Origin: Dermacentor variabilis
Lineage: Eukaryota > Arthropoda > Arachnida > Ixodida > Ixodidae
Assembly (NCBI RefSeq): GCF_050947875.1
Contig: NC_134572.1
Location: 129,440,105 to 129,504,104, forward strand
Direction: 5' to 3'
Length of the DNA: 64,000 nucleotides
Shown here: positions 1-37,248 of the stretch, piece after piece
How positions within the stretch are numbered: position 1 is the stretch's first letter
Layout: the number at the start of each line of letters is the position of its first letter
Program-made: the position numbers and the translations under genes
Notes under the pieces: generated by a model
Databases searched by the model: none
What the model was told of the DNA's origin: nothing
What the model saw: the letters and a program-made list of their open reading frames with translations, nothing else

Positions 1-251
1 TTTTCGTGTCTTCAATTTTTATTGCGATATAGTTCTTTTTATCTGTACGTATGCAAGGCTTTACAAAATATGACCAGCTAGCAGTTTGCATTTCATAGTG
101 TACATTCTGTTGTCGTGCATCATCCAAAAAGTGTTTTTACATACAGCCCGAAAAACTGAACAAAGTTCTTTTCCTATTTTATGCTCGATTTCCCTGTGCT
201 ATACAGAAAAAGAAAGCTTGCAGGGTTTAACCTGATTATTCAATGCTTATA

Positions 252-997
252 CAAGGGCAAATCAGAAAGTCCTCGCTCCCATCTTTTTTTAGCCATTACG
301 GCTGTAAATGCAAAGTCAACATATCCATTCCCAGCAGCGGACCTTTCTTGGACCAGCCCGGCCTTATCTGCAGTAGCTCCGCGGCATGGCACTGCTGTCA
401 GTTGTTGAAGATGGCAGTTGTGCTTCACACGTCCACAGCGTACGAGCAACGAAGTGTGATTCATTTTCTGCGGAGCAAGGGACAAGCTCCCATCGAAATC
501 CATAGGGAAATGCAGCCCATGTATGGGAAAAGGTGTCACTTCGAGATGTGTAAGCTGGTGGTGTTGCGAGTTTGCAAAATGCAAACAACGCGGTTATCCT
601 CAAAGATGATGTGAGGCCACATGTGGCAATCAGAACTGCCGACAAGCTCCGGTCATTTCACTGGGAGAATCTGGACCAACCACCATACAGTCCGGATCTC
701 GCCCCTAGCGATTTCCATGTTTTTGGTCCTCTGAAGTTCCTGGCTCCACAACGATTCGTGTGCAACACTGAAGCGAAGACTACAGTCCGACGATGGTTCC
801 ACAGTGAGCCGGACGAATTCAACCACAGGGGCATCTCAAATTTAGTGCTGCGATGGGACAAACGTCTGAACAGGTGCGGGGACTATGTGGAAAAATAGTG
901 TAAGGTATGTATAATAATATGTATATCTGTGATTACCTGTACAAACCTTTTTTTGGCTAATAACAAATAGGGGCAAGGACTTTCAGATTTGCCCTCG
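252..997 (+). mobile_element. Internally deleted mariner element with TIRs and TA target duplication
   Basis: The ends are imperfect inverted repeats of about 29 bp: the left one begins CAAGGGCAAATCAGAAAGTC, and the right one, read on the other strand, begins CGAGGGCAAATCTGAAAGTC. Each end is flanked by TA (250-251 and 998-999), the target duplication of Tc1/mariner elements. At 746 bp it is shorter than the roughly 1.3 kb of an autonomous mariner. The N-terminal helix-turn-helix and the C-terminal catalytic part of a mariner transposase survive, and the middle is missing. It lies downstream of the RNF113A-like gene and looks non-autonomous. Confidence 0.9.
411..898 (+). pseudogene. Remnant mariner transposase (HTH plus C-terminal catalytic part)
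   Basis: From the ATG at 411 the first reading frame encodes a mariner-type helix-turn-helix start (YEQRSVIHFLRSKG, then EIHREMQPMYG). After about 530 the frame loses similarity. A second frame from 572 to 898 resumes with the second catalytic Asp region (ILKDDVRPHVA) and the third (PPYSPDLAPSDFHVFGPLK), ending in VEK and TAG. The segment carrying the first catalytic Asp is absent and the two parts are in different frames, so no working transposase is encoded. Confidence 0.85.
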
Positions 998-999
998 TA

Positions 1000-3900
1000 T
1001 TTCTCTAATTTACTATTTTCACTCAACTAGATAATTTGACTACTTGAACACCTCTGTAAACATAAAGCCAAATTTTTTTAGACAGCACAATGGAGATACT
1101 GTATTTTCTTTGCAACAGGGCATTATTAGAGGCAGTGGGCATAGCAAATGTGCAATAATAAATGATAGCTTATTGTTGCCACTTTTTTGGTTACTCACTT
1201 AGGTGCACGTTTCAATTACAAAACTGAAGCTGGTCAATACTCAACACACATCCGCCTAATAAAGAGTTCCAAAATATTTGCCTTCAAACCTTGTCACAAA
1301 ACACAGAAGTTTTCCACTTATCGCTTTTCGACAAAGAGCAAAAGGGTCTTTCAGGAAAATAATAAGGCAGCACTTAACTCTCCAAAATCTTGGGAGAGAT
1401 ATCACAGAACTGCTGCTGGTATCAGGATTCCTACTAAGTGGAAATGCCTAGAAAACTAACTGGCTTCAATTCAGAAATACACGCCCTAAGGTAATTAAGA
1501 TGTTATTTTAACAATTTTAGCTCATCACTTGTTTCACAAGTCATCACGGATTTACTGATGTTCATCACCAATTGCCATCATCACCAAAGTATTATGCATT
1601 GTCAATAAACGATTATATTAAATGTGCCACCCTAAAGGAATTGTAGCACTCCCCATTTGAAACAACCGTTACATGGATAGTATGCTGCCATCGCATGTGT
1701 GACTTGTTACACCTAGCTGGCGTGACTGCAGCAATCACCTGCACTGCAGCTACGGCTTGTATTCCTTCACCGGCACAGGTTCTGCAGTGGGTGCTTCGTA
1801 CAATCCACCTCTTGCATTCTCCAAACAAGTTTGCATCAAGGAAGTTTATCAAAAAAAATAAGCACCAAGGTTGCCAACAGGGTGATGTATTTATAATATA
1901 AAATCCACATGGACAACAACGTAGTGATGGAAAGTGAAAGTATACACATCCAGGCTGTGCAACAACAGCCTTACAAAGTTGCATGCACAGTGCCGTAACC
2001 ATGCCTGTTCTAGGCACGACGTCCAGCTGACAAGCTCCAGTGTTTGGATGTTCTTTTGCCTATAAGGAAAACAAGTTGGTCTATGTTAATTATAGGAAAT
2101 CAGCGCTGTAGACAATGAAGGGGCAAAAAACAATGAAACCCAAACACGAGGCACCCTTTTGCAAATGACGATTTCTCGAAGACACATGCACCTACATGAC
2201 TGAAGTAATTTGATGCCAAACTTGACCAAAATAAAGGCAAAAAATTTTAAAGTGCATTTGCAATGACGAAATACAATATCAAACAAAATGTATGTGCACT
2301 CTGGGGTCCACTATGTGCATTTTAAAGAAACAATGATCTACAAGTGCACTACTAGTGCACCATGAAACAAATCTCTTAGACTCCAGTAGCTCTTTGATTC
2401 CTTTAATCAATTACAGCAAACAGCAGTAATGAACGAAATGTTCAGGAAACTTTAGTGTGATCGTGAGACTAGCTTCATGGTTCTCCAGGGAGAAAACTTT
2501 GAAGGAAATTTAGTGCTACCTAAAGAACTCCCGGACACCCTTAGCAAACACTTGGGAATTTCCCAGAATCTGAAAATGTATGCAGCTTACATGCAAGATG
2601 TGGCCACCCTGTGAAAACTTTCAGAAGTGGCCTCTACTGTTTTCGCTTTCACTCCTTGTACATTTTTAAAACATGAAGCTCTCTTTGCCTCTTCCCCCTG
2701 CTTTAGGAATGCCAGCTGATGTCTTGTGCAATGCGTCACAAAGAGCCAGGGCTTGAATTATCCTCACTGGCTGTGTGACAGTGGGAGTGCATATTTGATT
2801 ATAAACGTGAAGCAAGGTGGCACTAGTATGCAGTGATGAGACAGCAGTGTAAGAGGACTGTGCCATTTGCAAAGTGTAAACAGGTACTTTGAGAAACACC
2901 GTGTGTATGACTACTTCAGTTCAGTGCATAGTGCGCAAGATTGACTTCTTTCACTCATACCTATGGTGTTGCAACATCACAACTTTACACAGCGTGACGA
3001 GTTTCCTGGTAAATGCGCGTCCTGCTTTGTTGTGTGCTCTACACTTGCAAATGGTCACTGAACACAAACAACATTCCTCACAAACACCAAATAATGCTTC
3101 ACTTCAAACTAATTCGCACGGTGTCTGGATTCTACATGATATTTTTGCACATTTCCTTTACACACTCGCAAATCTTGCAGCCTGCACGTGCAGAGCAATG
3201 TGAATGCAAATGGTGGGAAGGAAGAGCGCAAAAATGTGTACGTGCACAAATGTTGCAGGTACCACATTTCAATCAATGCTACGGTATGACGTACCAAGCG
3301 AGCCTGATGGGAACCTGTCAGTATTTGTCGATGCTCAATGCAAGTGTTCTCACCCGAGCACTTATGGGTGTATCTGCTAAATAAGCTTAATTATTTTTAC
3401 AAAATACTGTGCCTGATAAAGTATGATGGATAAGAAAACCAACACATTCGGATCATTTCTTAGCTCATAACTTCTTTTCATGGTACCGCAATATGCCTAG
3501 TTGCGTGCCGGTGGTACACTTTTGTGATACAAGGAACCCCATCCATACATTCCTCGCTGTGGTGTTTTCACAGCTGCTACATCACATTTTCGCAGTAACA
3601 AACTACAGCCTATTACCTCTTATATACTTAGTTCGCATTTGGTACGTCGGCAATCATGTAATGTTTCCACATCTTGCATTGTGTTTGAATGGGTGGTCAT
3701 GTAAACTTAGTGCTGCAGAGGCGAATTCGCTCTCACATGTTGCTACGAAGACGGTAATTGTATACTCGCAGTTAAGCATGTCAAGCCCCACCAGTGAGCC
3801 CGGCCCCTAAATGCTGCCAATACGCAACTGTCAGTTAAGCATGTCAAGCCCCACCAGTGAGCCCGGCCCCTAAATGCTGCCAATACGCAACTGTCAGTCC

Positions 3901-4300
3901 CAATAAGTGCTTCTCGGTGCAAAAGTGGTTCTTGCTGGTTTCATTGTCAGCTTTGCCGCAACACAGCCGCATTGTGCGGTGAAGCATATTAAACGTGTAA
4001 AGCAGCCCCTGTCATGGAACATAATACGCATTCCTTAATTATGTACACATGTATGCACTGTCTCCAGCCACAGTACGAGTGCTGAGACATCACTGTACTG
4101 GCAGCCATTGAGAGCTGTTTCTGAAGTTGCTGTGGCGATTTGGATTCTTCCTCAGATTAAGTTTTTTTTTTTCCACAACATCCTGAAAAACATATCAACA
4201 GCATTCTACCACAGTTGCTTGTCTGGCATCACAGAGTGGATGTTTGTCATTCTGTTTTGCTGTCTGCCATCCATGAGTGTGCTTCAGCATACCTGGATAA
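1000..4300. other. AT-rich 3' flank of the RNF113A-like gene with no recognised gene
   Basis: Reading frames here are short, lack recognisable domains and overlap on both strands. I see no tRNA, rRNA or splice-supported exon. The only clear structure is the 63-bp tandem duplication described separately. It is probably intergenic or degraded repeat sequence. Confidence 0.5.
3771..3896. repeat. 63-bp tandem duplication (two copies)
   Basis: The unit beginning GTTAAGCATGTCAAGCCCCA occurs at 3771 and again at 3834, and the copies appear identical by eye. Neither the unit nor its flanks look coding. Perfect identity suggests a recent duplication or an assembly effect. Confidence 0.9.
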
Positions 4301-4308
4301 GGTTACAC

Positions 4309-4314
4309 TTTATT
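4309..4314 (-). terminator. Polyadenylation signal AATAAA of the RNF113A-like gene
   Basis: On the minus strand an AATAAA lies about 95 bases beyond the TGA stop at 4412-4410. This gives a short 3' UTR of roughly 110-130 bases if cleavage follows at the usual 10-30 bases. The position is ordinary for an animal mRNA, but the signal is predicted from sequence only. Confidence 0.7.
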
Positions 4315-4409
4315 TAAAGAGTGGCCACCAACACTTTCGCACCTCCAGCCCCATGAAAACCACGTACACGTGGCCAGCCTTTTCTGCTCGGGTACCTGAG
4401 CAGAATTGT

Positions 4410-29647
<25,238 letters not shown>

Positions 29648-29648
<1 letters not shown>

Positions 29649-29833
29649 TATTGCCGAGTAGTGGATCGTACCGACCAGCTTCCATGCTCACATCGACTTC
29701 TTTTGCACATCGTTTGCAACTCACGTTCGAAAATGGCGAAGCTTGGACTGCAAATTAGGGTTATCGCCTCCGAGAGCTCCGACGTGCGCTGTTTAATATC
29801 GGAGGCCATGACAGGGAGCACAAGATAACTCAC
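29648..29833 (-). other. Possible upstream ORF whose stop overlaps the RNF113A-like start (TAATG)
   Basis: A minus-strand frame with ATGs at 29833 and again downstream (MASDIKQRTSEL) ends CGGCAATAA, where TAA overlaps the main ATG. If the 5' UTR includes it, it would act as a uORF with termination-reinitiation geometry. The transcription start is unknown, and a GTGAGT within the frame could be a donor. No protein family was recognised. Confidence 0.3.
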
Positions 29834-29913
29834 GGGCTACAGGACGCTGTAAGGGGAGCTTCGAGATTAATTTCTACCCCTTGGAGCTCTTTAAACAGCG
29901 CAGGAGCGTTTCG

Positions 29914-29992
29914 CGACCGCCGCAATTAGGAATCGAAACCGCGACTTCATGCTCGGGAGCAGAACGCATAGCCACTGAGCTACTGCTGCGGG
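29914..29992 (-). mobile_element. tRNA-derived SINE head fragment
   Basis: Read on the minus strand it contains AGTAGCTCAGTGGCTATGCG (A-box) and GGTTTCGATTCC (B-box), the same layout as the SINE at 13468-13703. The 3' body is missing or too diverged. It sits immediately upstream of the RNF113A-like gene's first exon. Confidence 0.7.
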
Positions 29993-30479
29993 AACATTTG
30001 AGGTATCAATCGTCAGATGGATTTTGCTTTTCTCGTTCAACGTGCTCTCTTAATTGGTAATATAAGCACCGATCAGTTTGACTTGTGTACGACTGTCCTC
30101 ATGATAATACGTTCAGTCTTCGTAAGAGATGGGCCTAGAACTGGGGCTTCATTTCTTGTTTAATTTTTTTTTTTCCCTTGCTCCGTGCTTATAACGCAAC
30201 CTCGCGAAAAGCAATGATGGTGGTTAATTTTGGGGTTTCTTTTCACATTTATTTATTTCGTGTTATTTTATTTTATTTTATTTGCAGTATACTGTGGTCA
30301 CGAAGGACCATGCAGGTGGGAACTTGTTTGCACAACTGCACAGTTTTGTGGCACGAATGAAGCTGGGCGGCACAAGCGAGCAAAGTGGATAATACAAATC
30401 AAACATGACTACAACCATTAAAAGAGACCGGTTCAACCTGCCCAGATAAAATATCGCAACCCACATGAGGGTGCAAAAT

Positions 30480-31180
30480 AATACAGTTCACAATCGAGTG
30501 CAAGACATATATAACAACAGGAAGATGCAAAAAAAAAAAAAAGAAAGAAGAAGGAAAAAGAATTCTCCCCCGAAATACGTCGGGTATACAAATTCCATGT
30601 TTTGCAAATTATGAAATAACACTGCATCAATAAAATATTGAGATTCCAAAGAAATGACAGAATATTAAAGTATAGTAGCGCACTTTCAAAAGCACTTGCA
30701 GATTCTAATGAAAAAAAATTCAGGTAGTGAATTTCAATCAGTAACAGTTTGCGGAAAAAATGAGTATTTGAAAACGTTTGAGCGCGTTTGATACGCAAAT
30801 AGATTGTAAGCATGCCGATTTCTCGACGTGCGCGACAAGAATGGCTGAATATATGCGCGTGCATTCACATTGAGTTTGTTGTGATAAAACAAAAAAAAAT
30901 AACTCGCTATTTTCCTGCGCTGCTCTAAGGTTGGGATCTTATTTACCAGCATTAATGATGACTTCGAATGTGTTCCTTTATACTTGTTAAATATAATGTG
31001 TACTGCCCGCCTCTGGACCAACTCGAGCCTATGCTTATCTTTTGGATAGTGGGGATCCCAAACTACGCTCGCGTATTCAACTTTAGGCGAAATAAAACTT
31101 TTGTAGGCAAGAAGTTTTGCATCGGACGGCGCGTTTCTTGGTTTGTGTCTAAGTAAACCGAGTTTTTGACGAGAGCTAAA
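30480..31180 (-). mobile_element. CR1/L2-like LINE 3' fragment (RT C-terminus)
   Basis: The minus-strand frames encode a typical non-LTR RT C-terminus: EYASVVWDPHYPKDK, then ELVQRRAVHIIFNKYKG, IPTLEQRRKIASY and FKYSFFPQTV. Frame changes separate the parts and the catalytic YADD region is absent. The element is a 5'-truncated, decayed copy. Confidence 0.8.
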
Positions 31181-31199
31181 GATCGATCTAAACGATAAT

Positions 31200-33000
31200 G
31201 CTCCAGTTCAGGCAGAGCGACCCTTGTACATACGCCAAATTGCCATATATACACCAAAATATACGCCATATATACACAAAATTGTACAGTTTTTTTATAA
31301 TTAACCCTCTGACCGCGTGAATGTCTCCTATCATTCAGAAGTATTTTCTTGCCTTGTACTTTACTGCGGCATAACAAACTAAGCATGTATTCTGTTCCGA
31401 GGACCTCCTCGGTATAAATTCTCTTGTCGTGTCTTATTCAGAAGACACCAGGGCTTAGTGGTCGTGAAGAGCAATAAAAATAAATTTGTTCCCACAATTT
31501 GTTTCCTATTGGGGGCGAGCTCCACCACTGGAAAAGCTGGCGCCACCGTCGGCGTGTCGAGCAATGAGGGATCACGTGGACACAGCGGCCGCGTCGGCTG
31601 CTTCGAAAACGCCGAAGCGAGCTGAAAACGAAAGTTTAAAGTCCCACCTGCGCCGCGGTTCTGATTAAGTGGTGAGGCTTTCCCGCCTCAGGTGTCTGCT
31701 TGACAACATTTGAAAGTACTATAATAGGTATTGGCTGCCTTTGGAGGCGTGCAGTAGGCTACTGCTCGGTGCCGCAGTGCCGGACGCACGCAACGGAGTC
31801 CGGGGTCAGCCTTATTCACACGTAGCAGCAGGACTAGGAGCTGCGTGATGCTTGGCTGGTGAAACTTAGAACCGGCAGACAGCCATCGGCTACAACTCGG
31901 GTGTGCAGCAAGCACAGACGCGAGGAAGATTTCTGCTACGGCGCCGGGACTGCGCGATGTTCGGAGAGTAGCAGAAAACACGCACTGAGACGCTCGCCCG
32001 CGCTCGGCTGCCTGGCTAATGTCATGACTTTTATTAGGTCTATGAACTTGTTGATACCGGATTCTGGCAAGTTCATTGGTATGAAAAGAGAGTGGTAAGA
32101 AGCGCATTAAAAAAAGGCATAGCATATGGTCATGTTTGTGTTATGAATTAATGCACTAGATTACGAAGAAGAAGCAGAGGGAAATCGCACGCTGAGAACA
32201 CCGATAAACATACAGTGCGACGCAACTTGAGAAATAATATTCAAATATCCAAGAATTTAGAAGACAAAAAAAGATTGAATCGTTGCGATGGCACATCACA
32301 GTCGACGTATAGGCGTCGAAGTCTATATAACGAAATTATTTTTTAACAGTTTTGGTAGCGTCCACGCAACAATGGTTGCTAGTGTGCTGTCAAATATTGA
32401 TATGCTGCGCCCTAAAGCTCACGGCAAGGTGCAAAAACGCGTTCACAGCGAAAGCAAAACTTTGTGCGCGGACATGCATGCAGACGCGCAGTCGGTTGCT
32501 GCGAACTCGTGCGATCGCTGCATTGAGGCTTCATTCTGTTATGCTCCATATGGTTACACAGACAGCCCACTATAAGAACATATTTCACATAGTTTACTCT
32601 CAGCGTTTGCCTACCTTTCAGGCAAGAAGCCGATTCGGTAGACTCCATCACGGCGACCGCGCTCAGTGGCGTTCACTGTGCGTATTCGGTAAAGAGATAG
32701 CGTCTGTAAACGATTCTGTGCTTTCGGTTTGCCCAAGATTATTATATCGACCCTCAAAAACTTCCCTCGTTTTGAGAGTACCTACATGAATACTTACATG
32801 AGTACCTACAGGAGGTCTGCCGCGTGGTGTTTTTATTGAGCGCCGTAAGCGAAACCTATGAGGAGCGCGCCGCGTGATTCCTCATACTACGCAGGGGAGG
32901 CGCTTCCGACAGATGGCGACTCCGTAACTCCTCGCCCCCAATATTTTCACACATTGAAACATTAATCCAACGTGATGTTAGTCACACTGCGATTAGTGCA
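31200..33000. other. Unclassified repeat-like sequence, no gene recognised
   Basis: Mixed GC-rich blocks (for example 31.5-32.0 kb) and AT-rich stretches carry only short frames without known domains. The text resembles diffuse tick interspersed repeats, but I could not define ends or a family. Confidence 0.35.
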
Positions 33001-33169
33001 CGTGAAAGGCATCTAAGCAAGATTTTGCGCTCGTTATCCATAGGTGGACGTTGCCTCGCCCTCGACATATGTGCTCCATTATCTCTTCGTCAAACTTGTC
33101 ATGGTGATAGGAGGTCGATTCCTAGTCCAATGTCACCAAATTATTTTCACACGCATCTCCAAGATCAAG

Positions 33170-33785
33170 CGCCCCCATGCTCCACTTCATCGTCCTGCAT
33201 AAGACACGTCACCATTACCTTAAGCAGCAAACGTGCGGATTCTGCGACCCGTCTAGCGACCTCTCCATTGTCACTGCCTCAACTCTTTCACCTAGATGAT
33301 GCCACCCTCCTTTTAACAAGAAAGGAGCGCCTCCGGCGCCGCACACGTGCTCTCATACACTCCGTGTGCGGTAACCCTCCCCCGCGGCCTTCCCCGTGCA
33401 GAGGAGGTTGCGCTTCGGAGGATTCAGGTCGGGGTTGCCCTCACTCCTGCCGTGACTCGTAAGTGGCCGCACTTTCGCCCGTTATATCCTAGCCCTGAGT
33501 GTCCACTCTGCAAGTCGCGAAATGCTGAAGCCAACATCCACCAGCTGCTGTGGGTTTGCTCTCCACTGAAACCGACAAGGGTCCGGCACCTCGCAGCAGC
33601 GAGACTTTCGCCGCACAATCCGAGCGATTACACTGGGTGGACGCAGGGACCACATTATCGATCCCTCTTGGACTTCATTAGATCAGCAAATCTTTTTTCA
33701 TTCATTTAATCATCCTTATTCACACCCATCCCATACCCCTGTATGCACTGCGGCATTTACTCTCGCATTAAACAACAACAAAAAA
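33170..33785 (+). mobile_element. 3' fragment of an RNase H-bearing (I/R1-group) LINE
   Basis: The frames encode RRRTRALIHSV and, after a frameshift, LPRAEEVALRRIQVGVALTP, then the knuckle-like CPLCKSRNAEANIHQLLWVC and a C-terminus ending FIRSANLFSFI. The 3' end is a (CAA)n-type tail at about 33768-33785. The EEVxxRRxxxGxALTPA block also occurs in the copy at 46.3-47.2 kb. Confidence 0.75.
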
Positions 33786-34971
33786 AGTAACGTGTCATTT
33801 GTAGTCCCCAATCGCCGACGTTCTTACAGGGGTCATCTGGCCGCTGACAGTAAGAATGTCAGCTGGCAGAATTCTTACCTCTGTAATTAGAAAGACTAGA
33901 AAATCTGAATCGAGAAACGAGAACATCTGAATCCGCAAGCACCCTATGCAAAGCGCTGACAGCCATTGAGTACCCGGTGTACTATGTTTATGACATGCAC
34001 AAAAAATTTTTACTCTTTTAGGAGTGCTTTTGATTTGTCTTATAGGTTTGTATATTTCCCATAAATGGCGTAAACATATTACTGTGTTCACAAACACGCC
34101 CACTGTGCTTGCTCAAACATCCTGTACATGATGGGTATTTCGCAGTGTTGCGCATTCCGCTCATCACTTACAATTTCGTATTTCACATTCGAATGACTTA
34201 AATGCGAAATAAGTTAACAAGCGACCACTAGTATCGTAACTTCGCACGCTGCTCACAGATTCACGGCATGTTTACATCCTATGATTGGCGTTGAGAGGGC
34301 TCTCCCTTGTTCGACGCCGTATGAAGGACAAGATGGGGACGCTATGAGGTGTTGCTACGGGTGCAAGAATTGAAGCGCCCTTTCGCGCACCCGTACATCC
34401 ATACACGTGTACTTCCCCGATGTGTGTGAACTGCCATTGTGGTCCACTAAATGACAGCTGGTGGTGGAAGCAGAAGAGGGCGAGGAACGCGTGAGCAGTG
34501 CGGCGAAGGAAGGCTGGATGATGATGATGTCCTTGATGAGTTTGGCGCTTACCCACTCGCGGGGATTGGTCAAGAGTCGGGCAGATTTTGCTTATGGGTT
34601 CAGAAAATGGAGGTACAAATCAATAATTTTGTTACATGAATTTAGACGAGGAAAAATCGAAAGGGTTCAGTAGACTCTCATGCTATGAAGAGGAAAAAAA
34701 TATTATCTATAATATATAAATGAGGCAATAGAGGAGGAATGAAAAGAATAATACGGTCATCAATGAAATGGGTTTGATTCAATAATAAATTTTTCTAAGG
34801 CGAAGCACACATTCCTGTGTGAGTGCCCAAGCACATGGACCAGAAACTACTGCCCATTTCTTTCTTTCTTGCCGCCGCTTCTTCTCCCTCCGCAGAATGC
34901 TCCTCACATTTCCAACTAGTAAACTGGGTTTAGCACTTGCAACACCAAACATTTTGTCTTTTAGTGCCTGT

Positions 34972-35566
34972 TGTTGCATCTGGGTCGCAAGCCCCAAGGG
35001 TAGCGTTGGCCTGGCGGCCTGGGGCACAACTGGAAGCATCCGAAGGTCCTGGCAAAGCATGGGTCGACTGCTAACAGAACAACTTGTTTATTCTAGCATC
35101 GCAAAAGAGCGGCCGGTCAGGTCGACCGAAGTGGAGAGACGGGAGAGCACGTTACTCGACGGATGAAATCGGAGCCTCTCTCGGCGTCCGGGGCAGCTGC
35201 TTTTATACTCTCGGAGTCGAGGGCAAGAAGGAACGGCTTGCGAGAGGCGCCCGTGACGGCGGCGCACGGACACGTTCAGACAAGAAGTGACGCATCCGCC
35301 GGGCCGGCGCCGATCAGACCACCTCGCTTGACACTTGGGGAGCTCCTCTCCCCGGCTGCCGCGCTTTGACAAGCGTGGGCACCAAGATGCACACACACAC
35401 ACACGCACACACGAAGACACGTGGCATTGAAACATGCCTGGACGCGCTTGGCGGGGAGACGTTGCGGCAGCGCTGAACGGGCCAAAATGTCCGCCGCTTT
35501 GAACGAAGCCCCGGCGTCCGTGACATCCGCGCCGGCTATACCGCGCGTCGTATGCGTAACGTAACA
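34972..35566 (-). mobile_element. Solo LTR, Ty3/Gypsy type (family B)
   Basis: On the minus strand the element begins TGTTACG and ends GATGCAACA, with a TATAAAA (plus 35201-35207) and an AATAAA (plus 35087-35092) in the order expected of U3-R. The 4-bp duplication CTGT flanks it (34968-34971 and 35567-35570). No gag or pol is adjacent. A (CA)n tract lies at 35392-35413. Confidence 0.85.
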
Positions 35567-35637
35567 CTGTCAATTAGGCGCAAGCCATGGTTCGATGAGT
35601 AGTGCTTTGCACAAGTTCATTTATTGTAGTATTATTT

Positions 35638-36260
35638 TATGCGAAGCATATTACTAGAGCTCAACCCAGCTCCTCAGGCGCGGCGGTGTCGCCTTCAATA
35701 CCACGTGACACCGTGACGTCACGACAGAGGAGAAACGGGGCTCCAACTCGCGCCGTCGCTCGCCGCGTCGCGGCGGTATATAAGCCGCTGCGCTTGTTTC
35801 TAGGTGGCTTTGGCTCAACTCTTGCAAGATGGGCTGGGTGGGAATCGAACCAGGGTCTCCGGAATGTGAGACGGAGACGCTACCACTGAGCCACGAGTTC
35901 GGTGCTTCAAAGTGGTACAAAAGCGCCTCTAGTGAACGCGGTGTTGCCTTAGAAACGAGCTGAAGGCTCAGGCGTGCGTCGCTTGCTCAGGCGCACATTT
36001 CGTTGCCGCGCCGAACGCTGCGTTGCTCGACGCTCACCGCGTCCAATGCGGGGCGCGTAGTCGCTGCGCCGTAGCCCATTGTCTTACACCCCTTGGCGGG
36101 TCGACGGGAACGCTGTCGCGTTCCACTCTTGAAGGCGAAGCAGAGTAACGCATGAGTTGTTTCTTCGTCTAGCCGAACCAAATATAGCCAAGCAACAGCA
36201 GTTCACCAGGCTAAACAGTGGTTCAACAACTAAAATAAAGGCTAGTATGCTTCGCATCCT
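35638..36260. repeat. Repeat bounded by ATGCGAAGCATA-type ends, with internal TATA box and SINE head
   Basis: The left end ATGCGAAGCATATTACTAGA and the right end CTAGTATGCTTCGCAT are inverted. Inside are a TATATAA (in GGCGGTATATAAGCC, about 35775-35790), a GC-rich promoter-like stretch and a tRNA-like SINE head. No coding sequence is recognised. It could be a composite non-autonomous element. Confidence 0.45.
35827..35908 (-). mobile_element. tRNA-derived SINE head (family 2)
   Basis: On the minus strand it reads CGTGGCTCAGTGGTAGCG (A-box) and CTGGTTCGATTCCCACCC (B-box), a well-preserved polymerase III internal promoter. Lack of a matching acceptor stem and its repeat context argue for a SINE rather than a working tRNA. 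Confidence 0.75.
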
Positions 36261-37099
36261 GGGCTTAACCTTAGCTAAGCCACAGCCATTTTTTTTTATT
36301 CAGTTCTTCAGTTTAAATTTATATTTATTTATTTAGTTTATGTATAGGTACTCTCAAAATTTGTGTTAATCAAAATCTGCGTTACCAGTTAATTGCCAAA
36401 TCATTCGTTCTAAATGTTCGCCTCTGTGTACGTTTCCATCCATCCAGTGTGGCCGATCCCCCTCGTGGGTACGAGCCATGTTTTGGGACAACAACAACAG
36501 CAAGGCTGGATAGTGCTTATCAGGACTGAGGCCTGCTGGCTATGAGACTGCGGGCCCGCGTCAAGGAGCCCAAGGAGATCAAATGCATGCTTGCCGACCA
36601 AACAATCTTTACATTTTGCTTGCTTGTCACTGCGACGAAAACGACAAGAAGAGGGGGAGGGAAGGGTGCGCAGATATGGGCAGCTCTGGCCCGGGATTGC
36701 AGACTTGATGATATGCGGTGGCCACTGAGATGGACGAACTAGGCAAGATCACTGATGGTAACGCGGTTTCATAGCCACCAATCATTATACTGCTTAATTT
36801 GTTGGAGCTTTGTGCTCGCATAATGTTGCAAATAAAGCCTAATTTTATTTGTGTTCGAGTATCAAATGAACTTTCAAAGCCTCTCTAGGTCACGCGTCAC
36901 TTCCGGCAAGCGGTAATATGATGGCATTTTTAAAGCTAAGCTTTCTTTGCCTCTTCGACTTTTGCGCTGCTGCTGCAGCTGCTCTCTTGTACGCCGTGTC
37001 GGGGAGTGGTTCAGAGCGTGTGCACGTATGTACACGGCAGGAGCGTGGCAGAGAGGAAAGCCGACGCGAGAAGCTCGTTGTAGCTATACGGCTATAGCA

Positions 37100-37195
37100 T
37101 TGCTCGAGGTCGCGGATTCAATATCGACCGTGGCAGCTGCATTTCGAAGGGAGCGAAATACAAAAATGCTAGTGCACTTACTTTTATGTGCACAT
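37100..37195 (+). mobile_element. Truncated SINE (family 1 body)
   Basis: The plus strand contains GGTCGCGGATTCAATATCGA (B-box region), then GCTGCATTTCGAAGGGAGCG and CTAGTGCACTTAC, the head-to-body order of the SINE at 13468-13703, though diverged. It ends at a (TTTA)n tract. Confidence 0.65.
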
Positions 37196-37198
37196 TAA

Positions 37199-37199
37199 T

Positions 37200-37246
<47 letters not shown>

Positions 37247-37248
37247 TT
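37199..37248. repeat. (TTTA)n microsatellite
   Basis: About 12 TTTA units adjoin the 3' end of the minus-strand CR1-like fragment and probably derive from its 3' tail. Confidence 0.95.

Noticed and set aside
29716..29830. Plus-strand frame MAKLGLQIRVIASESS upstream of the RNF113A-like gene, considered as a divergent first exon
   Set aside because: No convincing donor site or downstream exon matching a known family was found.
35088..35573. 161-codon minus-strand frame
   Set aside because: It lies wholly inside a solo LTR with TATA box, AATAAA and target duplication, so it is not a gene.
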